This document shows, one piece after another, positions 51,800-63,933 of a DNA stretch of 64,000 bases. How positions within the stretch are numbered: position 1 is the first letter of the stretch; each line of letters begins with the position of its first letter. The DNA comes from Tubulanus polymorphus (lineage: Eukaryota > Nemertea > Palaeonemertea > Tubulaniformes > Tubulanidae). Both the position numbers and the translations under genes were made by a program. Location: positions 22,542,153 through 22,606,152 of the forward strand of contig NC_134028.1 of NCBI RefSeq assembly GCF_964204645.1. The letters are read 5' to 3'. The notes under the pieces are model-generated. The model did no database searches and had not been told where the DNA came from. It saw only the letters and a program-made list of their open reading frames with translations.

Positions 51800-54700
51800 C
51801 TAATTGCCACAAACTTCTGGCCCGATCCGGTCCTTCGCGCAATGGAACAATAACAGTTTTGGTTGCCACAGTGTCTGACCGCTCGAAGTTTTCGGGCAAT
51901 GCGTGATGAAGATATCGAGAGCGTCGTCCATGAATTCTGGTCTGATATTTTCGGGTATAGCTCTGACGTGCGGCATCAGGATCTCTAACATTCCTGCAAA
52001 ATGCATCGAAACGTATAGATTTTAAAACACGCCTAGAATCTCATTTCGTTTAATTTTTCAGAGAGAAAGAAAAACAGTCTGTTAGACGTATAGAAAGGTG
52101 ACTATCTGGGATGCGAGTCGAAACGTCGAAAATGAATCATTAACTACGAAAGGAAACATTTTCAAACTTTGTTTTCGTTTCTGAGTGTGGAATCGACTAT
52201 ATCATTTGCTCCAATTTTTACGAGTTCTGAATTTGAATTCTGAATTGGATCAAGTAAGATTTATTCAGATGTCATTAATCACCCGCATTTAGCGGGGAGT
52301 GGCCGATCCTGTCCCATCTGGCACGAAATGTTGGAGCCTACTAATTTTCTAGGGGATTCGTGATATGCTATCATACAGTAATAAACTCGAATTTCACCTT
52401 TACATTTATCGTCGGTTTCGGGCACGTATTGGAATTCCCGGGACGTCGCCGAAACGATAGTGAACCCGGCTCCTCGCAGCAGAGCGCTGTAGCCGCTAAT
52501 CGGGTCCGGCACTCGCCATCGTATCAAACCGTTACTTGACGTATTCCACAGATTCGGGCAAAATTTCTGTACGAAAAAAAAACCAACCATTATAGATTCT
52601 ATCAGTAGAGATTTGTATTGTAGCGTTGTATTATGATCGGTATTATGTACTCGTTTTTCTACTCTATTTCATTTCATTATATATATTTTCTTTTCTAGGG
52701 CTGCTTTCTTGTATAAGCTAACTGTTGCTTCAAAGCAGTCCCTCATCTAATATTATTACAATTTTAATGTATTTGTTTATCCATTAATTCTGTAAGAATT
52801 TTACATGAAAATAAAATCATATCATATCATATCATCATTTTATGGATAAATTCAAACGTTCCCTTCCTCTTCTGAAAGTGTATTTTACCTGCAAGTATGG
52901 CCTCCATCGGGGATGGTCCTGAATTTCTTTGAGTAGCGATAAAAATGCCTGCGACGGTTTCGTGCCCAGAGCGAACAGGCATTCTCCCTGATCTTTCAAT
53001 AAGTTGAAGATATTTTCCAACGTCGATCTCTGGTCGTCGACCCATTGCAAACACAGGAACGAAAATGCCAAATCGTAGCCGTTTTTCATTTCGGGGGAGA
53101 AGTCCGTTTTGCGTTGTATGTCAGCTGTTATGTATTCGATACGTGGATGCGAGTTGTTCTCTTTTGCAAAATCGACCATAGCCTTATTCTAGAACGAGAA
53201 AAAAAGAAGTTTATATGATAAAATTTAATATGTCGGTTAATTTTGCATTTTTAAAGTGTGAATAAGTCTTCAACTATCTGTAATACCACTGTTGTACTTG
53301 TATTTCGTTATAACGGAAAATTAGATGTTAAAAGAAAACATTTTCAACAAAATGGGATTTCGTTAAAGCCTATCAAGTATCATGACCCAGTTCAACATTC
53401 TTGGTTTATTTCCATTTATCAAATCAAACCGATAAGTATGAGGTCGTTAGATTGGCTATAGAAGCAGAGATTGGCTCATGCTGCTTTTGAATCCAATTAG
53501 AATTCGTACCGATGCACTATTGCCGATGATACTCCGTGGTTATTCGGCAAGAAAGCTTCACCAGCATCGTTGAGAATCCGTTACGGTCAGCTTTTTGGGA
53601 CCCCCGATGCGGTAGATTCACTGCGCAAAATACCTATCAATAGCTTTTGTCGAAATATGTGATCGCAAATGAATTCGAAATCGAATTCAAATGCACACGT
53701 GCATATCGTAACTTGTCGCGGAAACGGAGGTTTTTTGTCAACATAAAACTCGAGATACCCCGATGCGGTAGATTGCATTTATCGAGAGTAGCGGAGTCGT
53801 TTTCTTAGGTTAATTCAAAATCTAGCAGCATTACACAACACTTTAGTGTTTGTCTAGCTCTTACGCGCTGTGATGTAAAACGCGTCGCGGCCGGTGGCGT
53901 GTCTGTTCGGTGTGCGCACCTCCGAAATCAAATATCATCGCTTCCAGTTTTGTTATGTCACAACATCGATTGTTAGAATAACGAAGATAAACGCCTGATC
54001 CCGGGTTCGCCGTGTCCATACTGCGGTAGGTGTTTACTATAGACTTGTCAAACCGCTACTCAAACCGATGATCGAGTGTTATTTTACTAAGGAAAACATT
54101 TATCGAATTCACAACTCGACAAAAGCGTCGTCGTGCTCGTACGAAGTGACGAGTAGTTCGCGCTGAGTTAGCACCATTAGCTCGTTTAACGCCGAGTGAC
54201 TTGCGACGTACTTGGACAAAAAACGATATCACTTCGATGGCACTTGGGCGATTCGCGGACCAGGCTCCACCATAGTTAAAGCATTTAGCATCCATTAACG
54301 ATATAGGACACGCCGTTTAGCCTAAATTTTGAAATCGAATCGTCGCTAATAGAATAATACAATCTTTGTCTCATATTGCACCGTAACGATACGCGAGCTT
54401 GAGATTATTCGAATGACGTAAACAGTATCACTCCGCTGGGGGTTAAGTTATATTGCGAAAAATAACTTAACCTAAACCTAAAACCTCAAACCTAAATGAA
54501 GAAAACTAAGTTGGCAAACAAAAACGGAGAAAAATATCTGGGCAAACCTTAATGAAGAAGAATAACTGGGCAAACCTAAATTAAGAAGAATAATTGGGCA
54601 GACCTAATTTAAGAAAAATAGCTGGGCAAACCTAAATGAAGAAAAATAACTGGGCAAACCTAAATGAAGAAAAATGACTGGGCAGACCTTATTGAAGAAA

Positions 54701-57700
54701 AAAAGCTGGGCAAACCTTAATGAAGAAGAATAACTGGGCAAACCTATATAAAGAAAAATAACTGGGCAAACCTAAATGAGGAAGAATAACTGGACAAACC
54801 TAAATAAAGAAAACTAACCGGGAAAACCTAAACGAAGAAAACTAATTTGGCAAACCTAAATGAATGCATTCTGATATATAGTTGACTTACGATGCCCAAC
54901 GTGTATATTGATCGTTTGACGATATCTGAGAGAAACAGCGCGTCATATTCCATTTGGTTGCTTAATGATTTTATTTGGGTAAGAAATTACGAGGAAAGAC
55001 GTGTGATGATGGGTCTCTCACGGAGCCTGGCGGCTAGGAACTGAAGAGGTTAAATAATGATTCAGTACTGATGCTGTACTTTGTAACTGATTATTGTCAG
55101 TTATGGGATTACTGACAACTCTCGTCGTCTATCTCAAACTAAAGAGGAATTCCGTGTGAAATGTAGGACTACTAGTGATGATATATAATCATAGCTCAAC
55201 TCCGTATCATTTCACTATCTTCTCAAAAATGATAATTTAAATAACTTCGCCTTTCCTTACATACAGCATTATAATATGTATTTTCGCAGCGTTGCATCAT
55301 AAAAATGTACTTCTTGATGTTACACACTAATGATGATAATATGAAGACTCACGAATCGCGTGGGTGGTAGCAATATACATTTATATATATATATATATAT
55401 ATACGTTTTCATTCAAAAGCTGCCGATTGATAAGTGATCTTTTGTCGTTGTTTTTCCGTGCAGTTTTCCAGGGCATAGTCTTCGACGGCGAACAGTCGAA
55501 TTCGAAATTAATTTGCTCCGAAAGTGACGCATTGAAATAGATTTGAAATAGAAAGCTCCCTCTCTCCCTCTCTCCCTCTTTCTCTTTCGATCGACGCCTC
55601 GATCATCAAACTCACGCAGTTCGATAGATGGATAGATAAGACGCGGCGGGTGATGCGGGAAGTTTATCGGGTGTAAGTAGGTACAACAACGTCGATTGGG
55701 AACTTATGCAAAAATATTGTAGCGTTGACTTTGGAGTAGATTGCTCTAAGATGACCGAATGTCTCTTCGACGCCTTGCACTCGCTGCGACTAAGATCGTA
55801 ACGTATATGGACGAGATGTCTAACCACCGGGGAAACGAGTTGTTCACGCTATGATAGGCTTTTAAAAAGAAAAAAAGAATAAAAATTCACTTCAGCCATG
55901 GTACGAATAGTTCCTCGTGTGCGCTAAATACGTATGTTAGATTCTCGACATTCAGAAAAAAAGGAATTATTTACGCATTTTGTATAATGGATGGCCACCT
56001 AGTCGTGCATCGCCGCCGTGAAAATTCATTGTTCTATCGACTATCAATTCGAGCATCTAGATTAGGACAACCTTAGTACTAGTGGGAAATTTGATATAAT
56101 TCCGTGTTTGAAAAGAGCTCTTATGTACATTTAAGTTATGAAACTCGAAAAAGAATGAAATTTTTTCTAGGCCACATACGTTCCCATAGCGCGCCCATAA
56201 TGCCCCACTGTGTTACGGTCGCAGAATCGTGGAAATGATCGCGCTGGTGTTCGTTCGCACACGGCACCTTATTTCCGCGGTATTCAAGATTTTATAGTAC
56301 GACCTTCCGCCGAAATTGATGAAGAAAACAAAATCAATCTAGAAAACGTACAACAATCAGGCATTAGATATTTGTAACAGGTAATAAACGTGTTCTGTAT
56401 TTTAATAATACGCAGCCCGTATAGAGAAGTGCATTGCACTGTTGTTTGTTTGGCAAACATTATTTGTCCTAACGGTCCATGATAACTACTTTCGCTGACT
56501 TAAAGAGCGCTTTCTGGCACTTATGTCTGAACGATATGTCACAGTAGATACCAACACTTCTTTTTCGAATGTGTGAAGATCGATAGCCCGGAGTATACAC
56601 GAACATTTGCATATGAATCCACTGCCCTGCGTGACCTCTGTGTATTTAAGAATTGAAGCATGGCACGAGATGGTGTTGCAGACCAACATGACTAGAACGA
56701 GCTTAGCTGGTTTTCAAAATTCAGAGTTCGAATTATGCTTTTTAGTCGTTGGGATTTTAACTGGCTAAGATCATGTGGTATCGCTGTATAAGATGCCCGC
56801 TGCTGTCATCCACCGTGTTTGGAATATAAGTCTACACGTCATCTCAAAAAGACGGCGATGATTAGTAATAAGGCTAAAAACAATTGATGCCTTGTTTCTC
56901 CTTTCTGCTTAGCTTAATAGTTGACCCGATCGGTAGCGTATCTACCCTGTACATGCAATCGATAAGTTCGTCAAATAAACTAAACATTTCTAAATCATGA
57001 TCAATATTACTATAACACTCCCGGCATGAAATATACTGAATACAGATTTTATTGCAATTTACGAAATAACCCGGCCGATTAGGAGAAACAAAGTATCATT
57101 TCTGTTTAGCCTAAAATACGTAAACAATTAAAAACCCTCAGTTCATAAAAAAAAGTTTCATATCATTAGTTTCACTGATGATGGGGTTTAAATAAACCCC
57201 GAAGCTTTCAGAAAATGAGCTGTGGGTGTTTACTTGTTAATGAGAAACGAGTATCAATTTTCTAGTATAATATATATATATATATAGCTATCGTTTGAAA
57301 AAAATGAAAAATGAAAAAATTGACAAAAATTGACTGGCATTTTTAAGGAAGTATATACGAAAAAGGCCAGAAACATTATCTTAATCGAGATTATCAAAAA
57401 TATGATATATAAAAATGAATGGCAATAGTGTCGCTGTAAATCGAAGAGAAAGCAATCCCTCATTTAATATTATTAAATCTTTAATACATTTCCTTATTCA
57501 TTAATTTTGTAAAAATTTTACTTGGAAATATATAAATCATATGAATCATGTCACATCAAAGAGTAATTTTTGCATTAAATTGTCGACCGTTTTCGGGTCT
57601 TGGCGATTAATATAAGCTCCTTTTCAATTAGTTTAGCTTTCCACTGTTTCTAAGTTAATTTTTCCCTCAGTTCGTATCACTTCTGTTTACATGATTAGTC

Positions 57701-60158
57701 TCTTTGTTCCGGGTTGTTAATATTTCGTAATTTCCGTTATAACTCAATATTACTATGAAGATGATTATTAATTAGGATGTAGTCGAAACGTCGAATAGAC
57801 TTCACTAGTTCCAGGAGACATTTTCGGTGCGATTTCCATGGGTGCAGGGCCATGTTTTATGGTTACAAGTTTCTAACTTCTCCTGGTATCCATCGACTTA
57901 TATTACATTACTATATTATTATCTGTAATTATCGAATGTAATTTAATTCGTAAATAAAGAATAATAATAATAATCATAATGATAAATTCTCTATATATTA
58001 TCGTCGCAGCACGGATATAATGTTCAATCAGTGTTTACATATTTACGTCGTATCAATGGAAATTTATTAATATTCTTATGTATTAATATTCTTATATCTA
58101 AGATATTCTCATATACTAGAAATTATGATATATTGATGTGATGATTTTTACGATGAAAATATCAACGGCTTAATCAGATTTCCCGCGTGTTCGTTCGTCG
58201 AAAATCCCTCTTCAACAACGCGAAGGTCATACATGCGACGCCGTCTTCGTCGGTAACGTTCATGAAATATTTACGGATTCTAATAAAGTCGTACGCAATT
58301 ACAAAAACCGATGACATTTCACATCAGAAGAGCGAATTACCGATGCGACGTCGTGTGCGTCGTTTTTTTTGGTGATTTGCAATCCTCCCCCTCAAACTTG
58401 AATAATTCAGGACTATCGAGTTTCCAGCTTTGGAATCAGAGATTTAATCTTTAATATTGCCGTTAATGACTTCCGCGGCTGAGTGGCTGAATTAAGTGCA
58501 GAAATACTTATGGACCGATGAATGGTTTTTTCCTTTGATCGAAAAAACTAGAATATCTCGTTCCCGTTTGGCCAAGCTATACAATATCGTCAAACCGCAT
58601 ATACATACAGAATTGATTAGTGCTAAAACTTCGAAATCGATTAGACATTAATAAGGCCTCTCCAATTACACCGTTGGTTTAAATCATTTGCGCTTTGATT
58701 TCGATGAGATGTCTCAAAATCTAAAAATATCGTCCAGTTTTTTTTGACAAAGGAAAACAACCCATCCTGATTATTCATGGAACAATACAAGTTTATCATA
58801 TTTCAATTATTTTATATCAAAAATTATACATATTGCATTCGAAAATCCGTGAATTCCGAAAAAAGCTAGCTATATTTTTCAACTAATCTTTATACCAACA
58901 GGGGTGTGCAAATATATACATGAATTTCAGAAGAAAATCGAATAGACAAGGATATTCGAGGTCTTTCAGCGAAATGTTACAATAGCAGCGGAATTAGAAA
59001 AGCGAATTTTAAGTATTCTTAGTAAATAGGTGCAGAACTGCCGCCGGGATAGGCGACTCACTATATATGTATGTACATTAGAGGCCGATATCGCAAATTC
59101 GAAAAATCTGCTTGTGTCAATTGGGTGTGATTGAAATTTAACCCTATTTTGGGTCATTCCGTCCACGGCAAATCTATATCCGCGTGTATACTACGATTGT
59201 CGAGAGCGATTCGTATAATTTGACGGTGTCGTCGATGCGCGCAAAATAGAAAGGATGAAAAAATCTAAAGTTGAAAGTAAACAAAAAATCGTTTTCGACA
59301 AGAGCAATCTGAAAGCGTGAAAATGATCGTGTATATCAAAAGTGCTACAAATTTGTACGAGTGTCACAACAGTGTGAAGGCTTCCGATTTTAATCTAAAT
59401 ATATATTTAGGCTCACATACGGGGAATATACACATATGTGTGTATTCACCTTGTACAGAGCGATGCACAGTACTATGAGAAAAAAAAAACAACAGACTAT
59501 TTCATTCGATGCCGCATTCTATGGGATTAAGAAAATATTGATTTTCAATTTCGGAAATTTTGGAGGAAATAGTAGAAAATAAGAAATGTGAGAAACGTTT
59601 TAGCAATTTTCTTTCGACCTGCCACGCGCAACGAAAACAGTGATGAAAAATAACTTGCCGATGATTTTAAATATTGCGTCATTGGTCCGAAGTTTCGCGG
59701 TGATGCTTATCTATACATATACCGCAATAAAAGAACCCGTCTATAGAGATCGTGCAACCATGTGCTTTTCACATGACTGACGCCATATTGATAGTCAATA
59801 AAATGTGAGATTTTTATGAGATCCAAGAAATGAATAAATGACCATATCATTATCTTAATCACGTTTACGGCGAGTCAAATCAACTGTGACGTCATGTGCA
59901 CGATCTTTATAGTCGCGTCGCACAAAGAATGTCACGAATTTGAAATCATGGAATATCAAATTTTACCTTGTCCAACGCTAGCACTTCGGCATCGCGGAAT
60001 TTGTCCAGTAAGAAGTGTGTGACCTCGCCGGTACCGCAGCCTATATCTAGTACAGACATCGGGTTCGGATGAAGCGGCTCGAACATGTTCAACGTCTCCG
60101 TCGCCCACTTCTGCGGCCCGTGGTTGTAACACGAATACACGTACGGATCGGGATTCAT
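51800..60158 (-). CDS. JHAMT-like SAM-dependent methyltransferase
   Basis: Four exons on the minus strand: 60158-59967, 53188-52889, 52566-52398, 51993-51800. Junctions are phase 0, 0 and 1 with GT-AG borders, giving 284 residues, the usual size for juvenile-hormone-acid-methyltransferase-like proteins. Residues 36-45 are motif I (VLDIGCGTGE), which binds SAM. The acidic loop after strand 2 is LALDK then NKAMVDFAKENN, and EYITADIQ follows. The block YDLAFSFLCLQWVDD is the family's motif around strand 4. The last exon has HVRAIPENIRPEFMDDALDIF, typical of the C-terminal cap. In insects the enzyme methylates juvenile hormone acid; outside arthropods the substrate of these relatives is not known. 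ATG 60158 is preferred because the frame upstream is Arg-rich leader-like sequence and the family begins near here (MNPDPYVY). Confidence 0.85.
52671..52836 (+). repeat. Retroposon-like 3' tail, copy 2
   Basis: The same landmarks as 5470-5633: ttttctagggctgctttctt, complementary caaagcagtccctcat, AT-rich middle, then aaaataaaatcat and a tail of (ATATC)3-4. It sits in intron 2 of the methyltransferase gene, opposite in sense to the gene. Confidence 0.65.
54483..54864. repeat. 28-bp minisatellite
   Basis: About 13 tandem units with consensus tgggcaaacctaaatgaaga followed by aaaataac, each differing by one to four bases. The units keep the 28-bp period throughout. Located in the methyltransferase intron. 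There is no protein-coding continuity and no spacer diversity, so it is not a CRISPR array. Confidence 0.88.
57440..57555 (+). repeat. Retroposon-like 3' tail, truncated copy 3
   Basis: Matches the last two thirds of the copy at 52671: aaagcaatccctcatttaat, attattaaatctttaatac, cattaattttgtaaaaattt, ending aaatcatatgaatcat. The left arm of the stem-loop is missing, as expected for a 5'-truncated retroposed copy. Confidence 0.5.
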
Positions 60159-60242
60159 CTCTGAACGCTGAAAGACGCGTATCCTGCGCTCTCTCTCTGT
60201 TCTCAGACGCCGTGCTGTCAAACGGGCATCCCGCCGGCGCTC

Positions 60243-60250
60243 GTATATAA
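60243..60250 (-). promoter_or_regulatory. TATA box of the methyltransferase gene
   Basis: The minus strand reads tttatatacgagc about 85-90 nt upstream of the ATG at 60158, inside a CpG-rich stretch. Position would give a start site near 60215 and a leader of about 60 nt. Inferred from position. Confidence 0.35.
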
Positions 60251-60756
60251 ACGCAAATGAATCGTACGCGGGTCGTCGCTTATTGGCTGAAACGAAATAC
60301 TGCGGTGACCCGCGTTTGTCAACAGATACCAATCGGATCGCTTACGCGTATTCGACAGCTTTGTGTGAATGAATTGCTAGTGCGCGTGAGAGCGGTTTTT
60401 GGAATACATAGATAGGAACAAAAAAATGACGAGCACAACCGGGGCTTGTATTCGCACGGCCGACTTATCACGCTTAACGTGTCTTTTTTTGTAAAAAGGT
60501 AATTTTTTAAAAATCAGACCAACCACGGCAACAGGTGCCACAGCGTGTTAAACTCTACGCCAGGAATATTGGATATACATACATTGTGATACTGTCAATT
60601 CTATCAATTCGTCGTCTAACATACTTTTTTACACATTACATGACGTGCTTCCACGCTTAGTGAGACGAGAAGATACACTATAACCGTGTATGAAGATAAC
60701 GAGAGCAATCCCACAATACATTCAGCCAAAAATGGAAAGTTCCATATTAAAATGAT

Positions 60757-60803
60757 TATATTTCGAGCAACGTTTCGGCTAAATGCTATTAGCCATCATC
60801 AGG
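60757..60803 (+). repeat. Dispersed core motif (AACGTTTCGGCT ... ATCATCAGG)
   Basis: atttcgagcaacgtttcggc, then taaatgctattagccatcat and cagg. Nearly identical to 5726-5770. An atcccacaat end precedes it at 60707. It is the centre of a dispersed non-coding element. Confidence 0.6.
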
Positions 60804-63079
60804 CGTACTTAGAACAAATTGACATAACAGAATATTTATACAAGAATCGGAAAAAGATTACGATTAAAGTTATCAAACAACAAAAACCAGAAAACAAAGT
60901 AGGCACAAGACTAACTAGGGTATAAAGTAATGCGAGATTAAAGTAATTTAAAAGCAAAGCCCGAAACCATAGTGATTATAACGCGCTTAATCTAACACGA
61001 TTCTAAATACTTGTATTATCTTACCGACGTACTGAGGTTTTTGAGTTACTTATAATAACATGCAGGTTCGGAGTTTATCCATGGACTTTTCGTTTTTTAG
61101 AGTATATGGTTTATCTAAACTCGATATGTCAGAGCAACCTATCAGGCAACTGTGGGTTTTTTGAATATTGCTCGATCGAAATAAAAAATCATTCATGTTT
61201 TATATTCTGAAAAGTCTGTCATCAGCCAACACGATTCTTTAAGTTTAAGTAAGTTTATCTGAAGTCGGCGCTTCAGCTGTAATCATTAGTTAAAAGTGAC
61301 CTTTAAGAAAATTCAGGATCGGCTTAGAAAAAAACCAAACCGTATAGTTTAATTAAGAGAAAGCCGGCTGACTTTGGTTAGAACTGAACCGCCTATTCAT
61401 TACTTACGAATTCAACGAACTCGGAATTATACGAGCAAATCGGATTAAAATCGACCCACTGTACACCCCGCGAGGTATGAAATATTCATATCAAACACGA
61501 TATTACAGATTATTTCGTGTCATTTGAAATGTGAATAATTTACGGGAGAACCGTTCAAACAATAGCTCGCCCCCGCATCTTTTCGATTTAGCCGTCGGGA
61601 GAGACTACTTTCCGCGTAGTTTCAAACTTTCGTCGTTTAATCGCTCACGATTCGTTTTACAGCCGACATTGCAAGTGCATAGCAAGGTGAATGGAGATGA
61701 ATTCACCTCTGTATTCAGCATCGATGTCCGAGTTTCTTCCCGACTCGGACCTCTTTTGGGCGAGTGGAAACTCGTCGGTACAACTGCAGTATGTGGGGGT
61801 GAGGGGGGGGGGGGGGCGATGGAGGTAGTAGAAAAGAATAAACGTATCTGACGTGAGATAATAATAATCTATTTTTCATTTAACTTAAAGTAAAAGATAT
61901 AATAACGACAATAGTGAAGAGAAACAACAGTTAAATGAAGGAAGCAGTGAAAGCCTAGAGGCTGTACAAGTCACTGCACCTGAAAAAATAATAATAATGA
62001 TAATAGATAATAAAATAGAAGTACATTGTATGTATAGAGATCACATTCATTAATCCTTTAATACGGAAGGTGTTTTTGTTAGTAAAATCGGGAGATTTTG
62101 AGGTACGTACTTCTATAACGCTACCAAGTGTCGATACGCTCAACAAACTTACACCGTTCGTACTTCTAAGTCAAATGTCGTCGTACTTTCCAGTGAACGA
62201 CGCGCGCTCTTCGAAATCATCGCCGTCGCCAAATTTGTGAAAATATCGTCGGCGATAGATAACAATCGTGTACCGTAGGAAACAACTTCAATTTCTCATT
62301 TCTCGAGCGGCAAATGACGGATAAACGACTGATAAACTGCCCACGCGTTATTCATTACACTTGTCGGGACATTCGAGCCGCAATATTCTACCTCCTTTGC
62401 AGACAAAATACTCGCTGATTACTTGGATAGTTTCGTTTTTCACATGTCACGATCGGACACCTCTCAACTCCCACGCGTCTCCCCCTCACAGGCTGAGCCT
62501 TCTCTTCCGACGGCAGAATTCTCATATCGTAAACAAGAAAAATACATACGCAACCTCTGCGAAAAACGGTGAGGTACCTCGGTACGAAAATGAAAAAAAA
62601 AATTGAATGTAATTTCTACAACGATATATAATATCAAGTTTTTCGAACCTACATCGCGAATTGAATATCTTGATTGATGCTCGCTCGGTATATCTAACAA
62701 CTTCCCGGAACAATGCTGACGTCATCAAAGGCCATGTCACTTTTGAATCCTTTGCCGATTGTACCTTCAAGTATTATCTGAAACAGTTCGAACGTTTACA
62801 CGAGTTCACCAAAACAATTACATGTATTAACGTTAAGTGGTTTAATTCCACTCATTGCTGCCACCTATGGATGTTTTTACTACGCTTGGTTGATTATTTA
62901 TCCACGAAGGACCAGATGAAAGCTATTCAAATTTACAACATCATGGCCTAAACTAACCTCAACCTTTTACCACGTCATCGAGGTAACTTTCTATCTCTGG
63001 ATATATCAAAAGCTCCATAAGATATCAAATAATTTGATAAACTCGTATTGCCTTATATGAATCTCGACTTCACACTAAC

Positions 63080-63366
63080 CTCCTGCGACTTGGCGTTCGG
63101 ATTGATAAAAACGTTCTGGGATTGCCAGCTAGTGCCTTGGTTGCCGGACTTCGCCCATATTTCTTTGCCGTAATCGTCGTCCTGCTCCCAGGGTTTTTTA
63201 TTCGCGACGACGCGACACCTAACGGCAAACTTCCCCATCTGCGAGCCGTACATGTGATACCAGAATGTGAAGCAATAGCCACGTTTATTTGCAGGTAAAG
63301 ATGGCGACAGAAATCTCGCTTTGTCGCCTTTATTTCCATCTATCGCCGGTAAGTAGACGAAATAGC
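63080..63366 (-). CDS. MAM-domain protein, one internal exon (partial gene)
   Basis: A minus-strand exon of 287 nt from the acceptor tcttttaaag to the donor gag|gttagt, entering in phase 1 and leaving in phase 0. It encodes the middle of a MAM domain: GYFVYLPAIDG at the start, then ARFLSPSLPANKRGYCFTFW, YHMYGSQMGKFAVRC, and a tryptophan-bearing IWAKSGNQGTSWQSQNVFI. The Cys-x-x-x-Trp-Tyr-His-Met-Tyr-Gly block and the G-x-x-G-x-x-W block are family hallmarks. MAM domains are extracellular adhesion modules found in meprins, receptor tyrosine phosphatases and many invertebrate secreted proteins. The 5' exons lie beyond the right edge of the window; I did not find the following 3' exon. Confidence 0.8.
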
Positions 63367-63544
63367 CTTTAAAAGAAATTAAAAGCAAAAAATTGTTCGA
63401 AAGTTCGTGAATTTATTACCGGTATGATACACTGATTCGTAAGATAATTCGAATTAGATAATCACTTCTTATCCCTCGACCCGATAAGTGTCAACCACAG
63501 GGCACTAGGTAAGTGTTTTCTTTGCCCCGTTTAACGACGAAAAA

Positions 63545-63615
63545 CAGTCACCACTTGGACTCGAACCCTCGCATCCCGGATAGATAATACCAACGACCGA
63601 TGGTTATACCACCCG
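63545..63615 (-). repeat. tRNA-like fragment
   Basis: The minus strand has a B-box-like gggttcgagtcc and, about 45 nt earlier, ggtggtataaccatcgg, which could be a decayed A box. Stem pairing is poor, so this is more likely a tRNA pseudogene or SINE head than a tRNA. It lies beside the tRNA-like-ended element at 63622. Confidence 0.3.
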
Positions 63616-63621
63616 CCCGTT

Positions 63622-63933
63622 CATCCTCCCTCGGTAGGAATTCGAACCTGATGGCATCGCTACACTCAGCCATACTGGACCTGGTGCGCAGGTACACGCG
63701 CATGTTTCCCGCACGAAAACTTGCGGCATCAATCAGATTGCTCGTTGTATAATCGCTGAGATAAATTTCACGGAAGAACTATTTCATGGAAAAGCCGGGC
63801 TAAAATATCTTGGCATGACATCTTCTAAGCTGCGCGTGTAGCTAGCTGCGCATGACTCGGTCTAGTGTGGCAGGGTTGCGTATCGTGGCTGACTCGATGC
63901 CATCAGGTTCGCATCCCTGCCGGGGGAGGATGC
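63622..63933. mobile_element. Element with tRNA-like inverted ends, copy 2
   Basis: Ends: ctcggtaggaattcgaacct followed by gatggcatcgctacactcag at the left, and gatgccatcaggttcgcatc followed by cctgccgggggagg at the right. It aligns with the inverse of 24293-24540 over most of its length, with about 60 bp of extra sequence after aaatttcacggaag. The left terminus contains, on the minus strand, an A-box-like tggctgagtgtagcg and a B-box-like ggttcgaattcc. It encodes no protein. Confidence 0.75.

Larger units (their letters stand above)
53189..59966 (-). other. First intron of the methyltransferase gene
   Basis: About 6.8 kb. It contains the 28-bp minisatellite (54483-54864), a TA run (55380-55402), a partial retroposon tail (57440) and a minus-strand copy of the core motif (57755-57795). 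It contains no exon of another gene that I can recognise. Confidence 0.55.
60159..63079. other. Upstream region of the methyltransferase gene and downstream part of the MAM gene
   Basis: I recognise no further exon, although the minus-strand MAM gene should have downstream exons somewhere to the left of 63080. The stretch carries the core motif tcgagcaacgtttcggctaa...atcatcagg (60757-60803), preceded by an atcccacaat end (60707). It also has a G-run ((G)13-type) near 61804-61818. A TATA-like site for the methyltransferase is entered separately. Confidence 0.45.

Noticed and set aside
54483-54864. CRISPR-like periodic array
   Set aside because: Contiguous 28-bp units with no spacers, in an intron of an animal gene: a minisatellite.
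60159-60332. N-terminal extension of the methyltransferase
   Set aside because: The frame is open upstream but Arg-rich and unlike the family. The family-typical start MNPDP is at 60158 and a TATA-like site lies inside the extension.
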